DNA from: Schistocerca nitens
Lineage: Eukaryota; Arthropoda; Insecta; Orthoptera; Acrididae
Length of the DNA stretch: 64,000 nucleotides
Direction: 5' to 3'
NCBI RefSeq assembly: GCF_023898315.1
Contig: NC_064622.1
Coordinates: 178,518,178-178,582,177 of the forward strand
The notes under the pieces are model-generated. The model saw only the letters and a program-made list of their open reading frames with translations. It was not told the origin of the DNA and did not search any database. This document shows, piece after piece, positions 11,529 to 21,973 of the stretch. The stretch's first letter is position 1; the number at the start of each line of letters is the position of its first letter. The position numbers were made by a program, and so were the translations under genes.

Positions 11529-12011
11529 GTGTTGGCAGAAGAGCCAACACTGTGTTGCTAGAGGAGGCCAAATGTACGCGTTTAATTACACGCAGACTGG
11601 CGTGAGGTCTGGAACAAGGTAAAGTAATTATCCTATAGAGAAAAGAACGTAGTTCTTGGAATACTTAACTTTAATCCACAATTGGTGAACATCTCTCGTT
11701 ACGGTACATGCTTCACAATATTAATTATCAAATGCTATGGCGCCTTGCTAGGTCGTAGCAAATGACGTTGCTGAAGGCTATGCTAACTATCGTCTCGGCA
11801 AATGAGAGCGTAATTGTCAGTGATCCATCTCTGGCAAAGTCGGCTGTACAACTGGGGCGAGTGCCAGGACGTCTCTCTAGACCTGCCGTGTGGTGGCGCT
11901 CGGTCTGCTATCACTGACAGTGGCGACACGCGGGTCCGACGTATACTAATGGACCACGGCCGATTTAAAGGCTACCACCTAGCAAGTGTGGTGTCTGGCG
12001 GTGACACCACA
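11529..12011 (+). repeat. About 480-bp interspersed repeat with hairpin at each end
   Basis: The left end is a perfect 8-bp stem with 6-nt loop (GTGTTGGC...GCCAACAC, 11529-11550). The right end is a perfect 9-bp stem with 7-nt loop (TGTGGTGTC...GACACCACA, 11987-12011). The two hairpins differ, so these are not ordinary inverted termini. GTGATT occurs just outside both ends (about 11519 and 12012) and may be a target duplication. No coding capacity. It could be a solo LTR or a non-autonomous element; the class is undecided. Confidence 0.5.
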
Positions 12012-12239
12012 GTGATTACTTACAGTGAAGAAACTGCACAAAATTCTTTTGTTTACACTCCTCGTTCTCTTTATTTTTGTTGTTCACAAAAATTTTGTGT
12101 ACATTTGCAGCATCCTGTGTTGATTTTGATCCAATAATGGAATACACCACATGAAGGATAGCAGATGTACTGATAATGTTTTCAGCATTGTCCGCAGACA
12201 CATAGGATAGTAGCAAAGCTACCACAAGCACCATTTTGT

Positions 12240-13370
12240 CTACCCTTTAATAGGGAACGTTCACAGCCATTACGCTCAGTGTGGTGCAAACATGTGAAGC
12301 AAGCACACAACCATGCCACAGAGATGCACTCATGCTACCTACAACCAATCCTTTCAGAAAACCGCCGCACAAGTTGGAAGTGCTGTTTCAGTTGTGTAAC
12401 AATGCTGGTATCAGTGGTCACATGAACATTTTCACTCCCGTAGACAATGTTCTGGACATCCATGCAGCACAGACGCTAGCTGGGTTCATAATACTGTTAA
12501 GGGCAGCAGTGGCAGGTCATATAGTTGCCACAGCACAGATAAGAGGGCTTGTGAGCCCAGACAAGTCAACACGAATTGTCGAGAAGCTATTATTGGCAGT
12601 GGGACTACAGGCAAGCAATCTCCACCCCTTCTTCTGCTCCCACCACAGCACTGACATGCATGGCTCGACAGCCCTGTCGTGGTCTTCAGGAATGAAAGTA
12701 CATTCTGCCAGCATGCATGTGATGGTCATACGCGCATAAGACACAGACCTGGTCAGCACTGTCTCACAGAGTGCATTCACATAAGATACCCTGCCACGCC
12801 ACAGGTGTTATGGTCTGGGCTGCTATAAGCTACAACTCTTGTTCACCTTTGGTGTTTCTGGAGGGTATGTGTTGTGAATGTTGTTAGATCAGTCCTTTTG
12901 ACATATTTGCAGCAGGATGGTGATGTGTTGTTCTAATAGGATAATGCTCGCCTACACACTGCTCATGAAACTTGATGTGCTTTGCAGGATGTGCAGCAAC
13001 TTCCCTGGTCAGCATGTTCTCTGGACTTGTCTTCAATTGACCACATGTGGGACATGGTGGGTGAGAAGTGACTTGTGCAACTTGTCAACCAACAACTCTC
13101 AGAGAACTACAAGAACAGGTCCAGAAGGCATGGAATAACACATCCAAGGACATATTTGCCATCTGTATAATCGACTGGATGCCAGAGTCAGTGCACGCAC
13201 TGCTGTCCATGGAGGTTACACCACATATTAATGTGGGTATTCCAGCACGAGTTGATGCCTGGTACATCAGAACTGCTTGCACTATTGTTCTGTAAGTGTA
13301 ATCATTTTATGGACTCCATATTTACTGCTGCAAAAATAAATCTTGAGTGAATTGAAAACCTCCTAAAGGG
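12240..13370 (+). pseudogene. Second Tc1/mariner-like transposase relic
   Basis: Plus-strand translation across frames gives Tc1-like blocks in order: TDMHGSTALSWSSGMK and a cysteine/histidine-rich segment, GVMVWAAISYNS followed by PLVFLEG (the family has VMVWGAISY...PLVFIEG), a degraded catalytic stretch near 12940-12960 where the family has QDNARPHTA, LPWSARSPDLS-like decay near 13000-13040, and TLRELQEQVQKAWNNTSKD then the C-terminal SMP..V-like end. There are many stops. It is a dead cut-and-paste transposon; its terminal repeats were not identified, so the limits are approximate. Confidence 0.65.
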
Positions 13371-13389
13371 TGTATTAATTTTTCTCTCT

Positions 13390-14275
13390 GGTAGTGTATT
13401 TCAACCTGCATCCACCTGAACCTGTTTACTGCAGTCAAGGACGGCCTCTCTCTTGAATTTTTAACCCCCACACTTTCCTCCATTACCAACTGGCAATTCC
13501 TTGATGCCTCAGGGCATGTACCATCAACGAATCCTTTCTTTCAGTCAAGTTGAACCATAAATTTATTTTTTGCCTCAATGTAATTCAGTACCTCATTAGT
13601 TACACAATCTACCCATTTAATCTTTACCTTTCTTCCGTAGCATCACATTTCAAAAGCTTCTATTCTTCCTTGTCTGATCTATTTATCTTGCATTTTCATA
13701 CCTCGTTTCACTTCTGTACAAAATTGCACTTGAGACAATTGACAAATATTTCAGGCAAGGTTACTAACCCTTAAACATTTTATAAGAAAACTCAAATTTT
13801 TGTTTGTTCTCTCTGAACTTCAATTCCACCACTACTTCCTCAACTATATGCTCACTGTACACATTTAGTAACATTGGGGAGAGGTTACAGCTCTGACTGA
13901 CACTCTCTTCTCAACCACTACTACCCTCCATGTCTTTTGACTACAGTCTGGTTTCTACACATGATGCCAATAACCTTTCACTCCCTGTATCCTGTCCCTG
14001 CTATCTTCAGAACTTCAAAGAATGCAGTCTAGTCAACACTGTAAAAAGTTTTCTCTAAATTTACAAATGCTAAAAATATATATTTGTTTTCTTCAGTCTA
14101 TCTAATAAGGTAAGCCACAGGGTCAATATTGCCTAGTGTGTTTCTACATTTCTCTGGAAACTGCACTGATCGACACCAATGATGGCTTTGCTTGCACCAT
14201 CATTCTGTAATTGATTCAGTGTTTTGCAGCGACAACTTATTATACCGATAGAAATATCCACACCAGTCAACACTT
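13390..14275 (-). pseudogene. Old RTE-like reverse transcriptase relic
   Basis: On the minus strand, after allowing frameshifts, the translation follows the C-terminal two thirds of the RTE at 9066-11427: an RT core remnant near 14000-14200, GRIEAFEM, IKWVDCVTNE and further decayed segments toward 13400. It is much more diverged than the two plus-strand RTE copies and has no intact frame over about 75 codons. It is an older insertion in NSRP1 intron 4, sense to the gene. Confidence 0.6.
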
Positions 14276-14610
14276 GCTTTCTTTGGAAATTGAATTATTA
14301 CATCTTCTTAAACTGAGATTAACAGGAAGTCAACTTTTCACACAAGGTTCTTATTCCTGTTAAATGGAGCAAGTGGGAGGAGGAAAATCATGTTCATAAG
14401 CATAAGAAAACCTGTTGTATTCCATTAGTTATGAAAACTAGATTTTGAAAATAAAATCTAGAATGACCCTAGGAAAATAAAGGTGTTTCTGTAAGTTACA
14501 ACAATTGCCTCAGATTCAGAGTCATCATAGATTCAAGACCAAAACAGTCTGCAGTGAACGTTAATTATAGCAACAGCTTTTGACATACACATGACAGCAA
14601 CTAGACTTGC
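14276..14610. other. Intron DNA next to exon 4, nothing recognised
   Basis: AT-rich sequence between the old RTE relic and the exon 4 donor. No repeat or ORF of interest. The intron begins GCAAGT on the minus strand. Confidence 0.5.
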
Positions 14611-14818
14611 CTTCCAAATGTTCCATATGTTTTTCCTGTTCATCCATTTTGCGAAATTCCTCAAGCTTTGCTCGATAAGCAGCAGTGACAAATGACTCTT
14701 TATCTTTGAACTGTTCTCCTTCTGCCTCTCGTTCTCGCTGTACTTCACGTTCATATCGACGTTCTTGTTCTTTCTTGCGACGCTCGGCTTGCTTCAAGAG
14801 AGACTGAATGTATTTTGG
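14611..14818 (-). CDS. NSRP1: NSRP1 homologue, coding exon 4 (coiled-coil core)
   Basis: Minus-strand exon, acceptor ...CTATTTCAG before 14818. It encodes PKYIQSLLKQAERRKKEQER, then QREREAEGEQFKDKESFVTA and a charged helix ending EHLE. This aligns with human PKYIHNLLKAVEIRKKEQEK...QREREMEKGEFDDKEAFVTS and is the heart of the NSRP1 N-terminal coiled-coil domain (Pfam DUF2040). It is 208 nt: 69 codons plus one base. The only junction that keeps frame with exon 5 and matches human LEACLDV is GAAG|GCAAGT at 14611/14610, a GC donor. GT sites a few bases downstream would either break the frame or insert residues. Confidence 0.93.
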
Positions 14819-15779
14819 CTGAAATAGGAGAACAACAATTTATGTTAGTAATTATGGGATAGTTTCATTAGTAAGTACTAGAAAGGCGAATCATAATTTG
14901 AATTCCAAAACTGCCTTTCCACTGACATCTCAACACACACACACACACACACACAAAATATGCAAATTATAATTTTTGTGTTACATCTAGCACACCTGAT
15001 TTACACAATCACATTTTACATGTCTTTAGCCATTAGCAAGCACAGAGTCTTGATATCCAGTTTTATATGAATGCATCATCAATGAGGGACAAATAATAAT
15101 CAACACACCATAGGGCTCTGTCCCATCACTCACATTATGAAGAGGAAACAGTTGTCCTTCTGATGACATAAACCACAATAAAAGGAATGAAAACAAAAGG
15201 AATGAAACATGAAATTTCCACTAAAATATTTTTCTAGTTTCCTGTGAATTCACTGTTGCTTAACTGAAACAGTTTTGTATGAGGCAAGATAAATCATTTA
15301 CTGATAATGGCACACAAGAAAAAATCATGAGGTAAAGACAAATACTTAATTATTTGTTCGTGGATAACGATAAAATCTTTATTTTGTAAACTTTTTGTTG
15401 ACTGTAAAGAGTACAGGATGAAGGGAATGGAAGAAGCCCACTCCATTAGGCACGAGGACTTCTCTGTGAAAAGGAGTGATGCAGAAGGCAAGCAAGTCAT
15501 ATCTTTCTTATGTAGTACTCATGACACGTACAATGTAATGACTAACACAACACTGCACAGCAAATAGACCACTAAAATTAACAATTGCTAGATGTACAAC
15601 ATTAGTGGTCTGAAGCCTTCCGACTTCTATCAATTCAGGGCAAGAGAGTTCAGCACCCACAAAACAGGTTTATACATAGTAAATAAATGCAACATATTGT
15701 AGATTTTCTTAAACTACTAACCTCAAAGTTTTTTTTTTCTGAATGTGTGATGGAAGACCTTTTTGTGAAAATATAGATA
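14819..15779. other. NSRP1 intron 3, upstream of repeats; (CA)n tract
   Basis: Mostly featureless AT-rich intron. A (CA)12 microsatellite lies at about 14932-14955. No ORF or transposon was recognised. Confidence 0.5.
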
Positions 15780-17560
15780 ACTAGCAAACCCAACAATGTT
15801 TCGCAACTGCTAAATATGTATGGGAATTGGAATACATTCTCATTTGCCTCTTCCTGATCTCTCTGTCCATATCCTCTCCTCTATCATTGTTTATCTTCTT
15901 CTCCTCTTCCTCCACTTAGGAGATGTAGCATATGTCTGTCCTAATGTTTATTACCACATTGAGAAAAAATATGAAATAAATTGGTGAAGAACTTTCCAAG
16001 ATTTTTGTTCACTATATGTTAATATTAAAAAATATGTAGCCTATGTCTATCCAAACATTTACTACTCACCAAGCGGTGGCAGAACATACAAATAAAAGAC
16101 GGTTGTCATTCGCAAGCTTTCGGAGCCAGTGGCTCCTTCTTCAGGCAAAAGGGTTGAAGGGGAAGGAAAAGGGGTGAAGGGAAAGGACTGGAGAGGTCTA
16201 GGAAAAGGGGTAGTTTTTGGGAAAGTCACCCAGAACCACGGGTCAGGGTGACTTTCTCGAAAACCACCCCTTTTCCTAGACCTCTCCAGTCCTTTCCCTT
16301 CCCCGACAACCCTTCTACCTGAAGCAGGGGCCACTGGCTCTGAAAGCTTCCCAATTACAACCGTCTTTTATGTGTGTGTTTTGCCGTCACTTGGTGAGTA
16401 GATTTTTTATCTATTCAATTAAATAATTTTGTCAATAACTGGTTTCAAACATTTATTACAAAATATATAGCCTATGTCTATATTTCTTGACTAACTTTTA
16501 AAGAGCATAGCCTAAGTTCATCCCAATGTTTATTAGGAGATTGAGTAAAAATTTGAATTAAATCAATCAAGAACTTTTCGAAATGTATGCTAACAATGTT
16601 TCCCTTTTAAATGTTACCAGCTTAGTGTCCACTGCTTTACATGCATAGACTGTATGGCCTGAACAGAAATTTTTGTTTTCATTTAATTGATGTTTATGTT
16701 ATTCACAAATCAGATCATCATGTAAACTTTTGGCACTGATGAAGGCCGCAGACGTGTGTAGCCTTTTTCGAATGTACTTCTGACCAAAAAGAGATTCTAG
16801 TAGTTGGAGACCAAAGTTTTTGTTCATCATGGCTTTTTCATTCTTCTTGAGATATTTCTATAGAAACTTTCATCTCCTAACACATATTTCTTTACGTCTA
16901 ATTGAGAAGTAAAATACCAATTTTCATAGATTTAGCTTCAATTTTTTTAAAATGTAAATAAATATTTTCTTAAAAATTTTCATCCCCTATTTCATTCCCT
17001 TAGTAGCAAAAAACATATTTTTTACTTCTAACAGAGAAGCCAAATACAAATTTTCATCTATTTAGCTTTTAAAGTGCTTCAAAAATGAAATAATTTCACA
17101 GAACTTTTCATTCCTTGTTTCGCACCCTTAGGAGATTGAATTTCCAAAATCACTTAAACATATATTTTTTAGTTCAAACCAAGAAATCATATACCAAATT
17201 TTATAGCTGTAGCTTTAAAAATGTTTTGTAGTTTTTTTTAATGATTTACTTTAAAAAAAAACTTTCACCCACAATTTTATCCCTTTAGTGGTTGAATTTC
17301 CAAAATTGCTGTAACAAGTAGTTCTTCATTTCTGACTGACAAACTAAATACCACTTTTCATAGGTCTAGCCTCAAAATTCTCTTAACAGCAACATATTTT
17401 CAAAAATCTTTCAGCCCCTATTTAACCCCCTTAGGAGAGAAATTATGAACAATCCCTTCTTAAATGATGTCTACAGTATAAGATGAATCCCCCTTTTCAA
17501 ATTTCAAGTTTCTGTCATTAGTGGTCTCGGCTAGGGTCAGTCAGTTGGGACACTGCCTTT
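15780..17560. repeat. Degenerate tandem-repeat element
   Basis: A repeat made of diverged units. In the right half a block around CATCCCCTATTTCA..CCCTTAGGAG recurs near 16871, 16981, 17109, 17266 and 17412 (spacing 110-157 bp), each followed by a segment like ATACCAATTTTCATAGATTTAGC. In the left half a block around TAGCCTATGTCTATCC...GTTTATTA recurs near 15926, 16036, 16468 and 16508. The foldback element at 16062-16401 is inserted in the left half. It ends near 17560 in TTTTATAAATTTTATATAGA. No coding content. Confidence 0.6.
16062..16401. mobile_element. Foldback element (340 bp near-perfect inverted repeat)
   Basis: Terminal CTACTCACCAAG at the left is matched by CTTGGTGAGTAG at the right. 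The arms stay complementary through most of their length, including blocks around GGAGCCAGTGGCTCC / GGGGCCACTGGCTC and CTGGAGAGGTCTAGG / CCTAGACCTCTCCAG, meeting at a short loop near 16225-16245. No ORF. It looks like a palindromic MITE or foldback transposon. Being inside an intron it would be transcribed as a long hairpin. Confidence 0.8.
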
Positions 17561-17708
17561 TATAAATTTTATATAGAGATTAGCTTAATTTGTATTTTTA
17601 TATCCAATGTTATACAGACAGGATGAGTGCATGGGTCATACCAGGCTGCTACTACTGCCCAAAAGAGCAGATGCTGCCAAAAACACTCGAGTGTAAACAT
17701 ACTACGTA

Positions 17709-18007
17709 GTATATATATATATATATATATATATATTGGTGTCTGTATGTGTGGATGGATATGTGTGTGTGTGCGAGTGTATACCTGTCCTTTTTTCCCC
17801 CTAAGGTAAGTCTTTCCGCTCCCGGGATTGGAATGACTCCTTACCCTCTCCCTTAAAACCCACATCCTTTCGTCTTTCCCTCTCCTTCCCTCTTTCCTGA
17901 TGAGGCAACAGTTTGTTGCGAAAGCTTGAATTTTGTGTGTATATTTGTGTTTGTTTGTGTGCCTATCGACCTGCCAGCGCTTTTGTTTGGTAAGTCTCAT
18001 CATCTTT

Positions 18008-18062
<55 letters not shown>
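17709..18062. repeat. AT microsatellites flanking a duplicated unit
   Basis: (TA)n runs at about 17709-17736 and 18011-18062. Between and after them lies the first copy of a 142-bp unit; see the neighbouring entry. They contribute only the (YI)n stretches seen in translation. Confidence 0.85.
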
Positions 18063-18064
<2 letters not shown>

Positions 18065-18206
18065 TTCGTCTTTCCCTCTCCTTCCCTCTTTCCTGATGAG
18101 GCAACAGTTTGTTGCGAAAGCTTGAATTTTGTGTGTATATTTGTGTTTGTTTGTGAGTCTATCGACCTGCCAGCGCTTTTGTTTGGTAAGTCTCATCATC
18201 TTTCTT
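17869..18206. repeat. Two direct copies of a 142-bp unit around (AT)n
   Basis: 17869-18010 and 18065-18206 are nearly identical (TTCGTCTTTCCCTCTCC at the start, GTCTCATCATCTTTCTT at the end), separated only by the (AT)n run. The high identity implies a recent duplication by slippage or unequal exchange. The surrounding DNA (about 17740-18245) resembles a dispersed repeat but was not classified. Confidence 0.85.
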
Positions 18207-18244
18207 TTTAGATATATTTTTTCCACGTGGAATGTTTCCCTCTG

Positions 18245-18333
<89 letters not shown>
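18245..18333. repeat. (TA)n(GA)n compound microsatellite
   Basis: About 45 bp of TA followed by about 43 bp of AG. A pure dinucleotide run with no coding meaning. Confidence 0.95.
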
Positions 18334-18337
<4 letters not shown>

Positions 18338-18429
18338 ATAGTGTAGGTCTTTTCCTAGTGCAACAGCATTTTCAATGAGGTTGTGGAAACATATTATTCA
18401 CAGAACTTTATGAACCACAGTAAAGTGTG

Positions 18430-20638
18430 GGAACTGCATTAACATAGTGGCAGAGTCCCAACCATCAACCATTGGCAGTCATGAACTGGCAGAATTGGGT
18501 GTAACAGTTATATATACCACCTTGGCAATTTTTTGAATGCAAAACAGCTAAGGTCATAACCACCCAGATATTGATTTAAAATGGGCCATTTTCTAAGAAA
18601 CGTACTCTATGGCTCTTTCAGTTAGTCGGCATAATTGTGGCATGGCATTCCTTACAGTGGCTCACATAGTGTCCAACAGATTGGTGGAGACCTATTCAGT
18701 GATACGTACATCTGATTCTGTCTAGTCTTCATGAATCCCTGGTTATAAGATAATGGAGCATTGTAGAAACGTTTCAGGATAGTTGGTCATTGATGAACTG
18801 GGATGACGAGGATCCATTTTTGTCCCACAGATCATGGTTCCTCGTAACTGGAATCCTCCTTTGGCAGGCTTCTCATTTTTTCAAGACTTCTATGGTTTTC
18901 AGCGACAATGGCTCCTTACTCTGTACAGCAGCAATATAATTTAATGCACCAATGACTGAGATTTCATTCACATTGCTGTGTTCCGACAAAGGAGTCCCTG
19001 AAAGGCAGTCAGTGTCCTTGTGTTTGCACCATTTTTGTATTATACTGTTGTGACTCCTGAAACCTCAGAGCCCATCTTGCCATCTGACCAGACAGACCCT
19101 TCATGCTAGCTGGCCAGCATAGGGAATGGTGATCCATAACAATGGTGAATATGTTGCCAAATAAATATGTTCAGAACTTGCTGATGACCTAACAAATGCA
19201 AGGCACTCCTTATTGATTCTAGAGCAATTCTTCTTGGACTTGGGAAGTACTCTGGAAGCATAATTTATCACCTTTTCAGCATATATCTGAAATTGTGCCA
19301 GAATTGTCCCTATCCCAAAACCGCTAATGTCAGCATGAAATTCTATCTTGGCATTCTTGTCTCACAATGCTAGAACTGGAATGGATATTAGCACCACCTA
19401 AAGGACAAGGAAAGATATTTCTTGCTCCTTGTTCCAGGAAAATATAGCATCTGCCTGCATAAGTTCTGCAGTGGCTTGGTACAGAAGTCCTTTATGAATC
19501 ACTGGTAGTATAGCACCTTCTGGAAATCTTTTCACATCATGAATGTGCTGAGTAATTGGAAAATCTGTGAAAGCTCTTATTTTCTCTGGATCGGGAAGAG
19601 CTCCATCATAGCACACTAGATAGAGGGTCCAAGATTTTTACATCTTAGGCCATGAAGAAACACTTTTCAGTCTCAGGCTGATAGCTGCAGTCTGAACAAA
19701 CTTCAAGATCTGGTGTGAAGCAGGTTGTCCATCATATGTTTGAAAGTGGCTACAGCGTTACATAATCCAAATGGCATAGCTTTGAGTTCACAGATGCCAT
19801 TAGGAATTATGAAGGCAGACTCTCTCCAGGTAGCATTGTCAACCACGTATTTTCCAGTAGCCTATCTGCATGTCCATATTGAGAAGTACTTTGCTTCTTT
19901 CAACAACTCCAGAGTGTCGTTAATGCGCGGCAATGGACAGACACCTTTCTTCATGATTTTGTTCAGTTGGTGGTAGACAACACAGAACTCCAATGTGCCA
20001 TCCTTCTTCAAAAGGGTCACCGGAGAAGACCGAGCAATCTCTGATGGTTCAATGATGTCATCTTCTCCACTTCCTCACAGATTACCCATCGTTCAGGCAG
20101 TGATACCCTATATGATTGCTGGCTAATTGGTGGACATTCCCCAGTTCTGAAACAGTGTATTATCTGGACCAGTTCGTCTTTCCTTTCTCCACTACAGATA
20201 TGACAGCATAAAAAAATTGGCGCAGAATGGCTAACACTCTTCGACATTGTTCCTTGGCCAGGCTGAATCCTACTGATAGTTCGATAATAGCTTCTCCCCT
20301 GCATTGTGTAGTGACAGCGGAGCACGAATCTTTGTTGATGACACTAAGCTGCCCTACTAGGACTCATTTAGACATCCCTATGTCCATCTTTAGGAATGAG
20401 TTGGGGCTGCCCATGACGATCAGCAATCCAACATTCTCCTTTATCACCTGCAATACTTACAATCAACAATGAAATGCATATTTCTTTTGTGAGCCTGAGT
20501 AGCTTTTTGCAATCAACAAAAGCTTTACAGTTTAACTGTGTATCTTGGTTTATTACTTAAACTTGTCTCATTGATGGTGCTGGGAAAACAACACCTTCAA
20601 CAGCAAACAGCCACCGAGAGCAATCGTTGTTGTGTGCT
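18430..20638 (-). pseudogene. Ty3/gypsy-like pol relic (RT and RNase H part)
   Basis: Minus-strand translation, with shifts, follows a Ty3/gypsy polyprotein. From right to left come the SPVTLLKKDGTLEF start of RT and its MKKGVCPLPRINDTL block (19900-20030), then WRESAFIIPNGICE and LKAMPFGLCNAVATF with MMDNLL (19720-19850). Next is LPDPEKIRAFTDFP with an F.W..EQE motif of the RNase H boundary at 19398-19616, then weaker RNase H/integrase-like sequence toward 18430. Stops are frequent. It continues at 21974-22560 (protease/gag side), the two parts being separated by an RTE+SINE insertion. LTRs were not located. Confidence 0.7.
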
Positions 20639-20649
20639 AGTTGGAACAG

Positions 20650-21721
20650 ACTTAGAGAAAGCTTTTGACAATGTTGACTGGAATACTCTCTTTCAAATTC
20701 TGAAGGTGGCAGGGGTAAAATACAGGGAGCGAAAGGCTATTTACAATTTGTACAGAAACCAGATGGCAGTTATAAGAGTCGAGGGACATGAAAGGGAAGC
20801 AGTGGTTGGGAAGGGAGTGAGAAAGGGTTGCAGCCTCTCCCCGTTGCCATTCAATCTGTATATTGAGCAAGCAGTAAAGGAAACGAAAGAAAAGTTCGGA
20901 GTAGGTATTAAAATCCATGGAGAACAAATAAAAACTTTGAGGTTCGCTGATGACATTGTAATTCTGTCAGAGACAGCAAAGGACTTGCAAGAGCAGTTGA
21001 ATGGAATGGACAGTGTCTTGAAAGGAGGATATAAGATGAACATCAACAAAAGCAAAACAAGGATAATAAACTGTAGTCGAATTAAGTCTGGTGATGCTGA
21101 GGCAATTAGATTAGGAAATGAGACACTTAAAGTAGTAAAGGAGTTTTGCTATTTGGGGAGCAAAATAACTGATGATGGTCGAAGTAGGGAGGATATAAAA
21201 TGTAGACTGGCAATGGCAAGGAAATCGTTTCTGAAGAAGAGAAATTTGTTAACATCGAGTATAGATTTAAGTGTCAGGAAGTCATTTCTGAAAGTATTTG
21301 TATGGAGAGTAGCCATGTATGGAAGTGAAACATGGATGATAAATAGTTTGGACAAGAAGAGAATAGAAGCTTTTGAAATGTGGTGCTACAGAAGAATGCT
21401 GACGATCAGATGGGTAGATCACATAACTAATGAGGAAGTATTGAGTAGGATTGGGGAGAAGAGAAGTTTGTGGCACAACTGGACTAGAAGGGATCGGTTG
21501 GTAGGACATGTTCTGAGGCATAAAGGGATCACCAATTTAGTATTGGAGGGCAGCGTGGAGGGTAAAAATCGTAGAGGGAGACCAAGAGATGAATACACTA
21601 AGCAGATACAGAAGGATGTAGGCTGCAGTAGGTACTGGGGGATGAAGAGGCTTGCACAGGATAGAGTAGCAAACCAGTCTCAGGACTGAAGACCACAACA
21701 ACAACAACAACAACAACAACA
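20650..21721 (+). mobile_element. RTE-clade LINE, copy 2, strongly 5'-truncated
   Basis: It starts inside the RT palm (LEKAFDNVDW) and runs to a (CAA)n tail at about 21696-21721. The RT frame 20650-21689 is open and continuous with upstream gypsy DNA by chance, so no start codon is its own. It has FADD at 20943-20954, then the same thumb and GRPRDEYTKQIQKD end as copy 1. Compared with copy 1 it lacks 15 bp near the stop (ARVAWRAASNQSQD becomes AQDRVANQSQD) and has TAC where copy 1 has the TAG stop. The 11-bp duplication AGTTGGAACAG lies at 20639-20649 and, on the far side, only after the adjoining SINE at 21963-21973. Confidence 0.9.
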
Positions 21722-21962
21722 CTGAGCGAGGTAGCGCAGTGGTTAGACACTGGACTCGCATTCGGGAGGACGATGGTTCAATCCCGCGTCCGGCCATCCT
21801 GATTTAGGTTTTCCGTGATTTCCCTAAACCGCTCCAGGCAAATGCCGGGATGGTTCCTTTCAAAGGGCACGGCCGACTTCCTTCCCAGTCTTTCCCTAAT
21901 CTGATGAGACCGATGACCTCGCTGTCTGGTCTCCTTCCCCAAAACAACCCAACAACAACAAC
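21722..21962 (+). mobile_element. tRNA-derived SINE, copy 1
   Basis: The head contains RNA polymerase III promoter boxes: box A TAGCGCAGTGG at 21732-21742 and box B GGTTCAATCCC at 21776-21786, spaced as in a tRNA gene. A tRNA-unrelated body (CCGTGATTTCCCTAAACCG) follows, and the end is an (AAC)n tail. It sits directly on the RTE's (CAA)n tail with no duplication of its own. It is not a functional tRNA gene, since the 3' half does not fold as a tRNA. Confidence 0.88.
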
Positions 21963-21973
21963 AGTTGGAACAG

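Noticed and set aside
12016-12234. Minus-strand ORF beginning MVLVVALLLSYVSA that looks like a signal peptide
   Set aside because: It lies at the edge of a Tc1-like relic and a dispersed repeat, has no homologous feature, and its hydrophobic start is explained by AT-rich sequence.
17933-18341. ORFs with long (YI)n or (RE)n stretches
   Set aside because: Translations of AT and AG microsatellites.
21722-21800. tRNA gene suggested by box A and box B
   Set aside because: The 3' half does not form an acceptor or T stem, and a second copy with a target duplication is inserted in a LINE, so it is a SINE.
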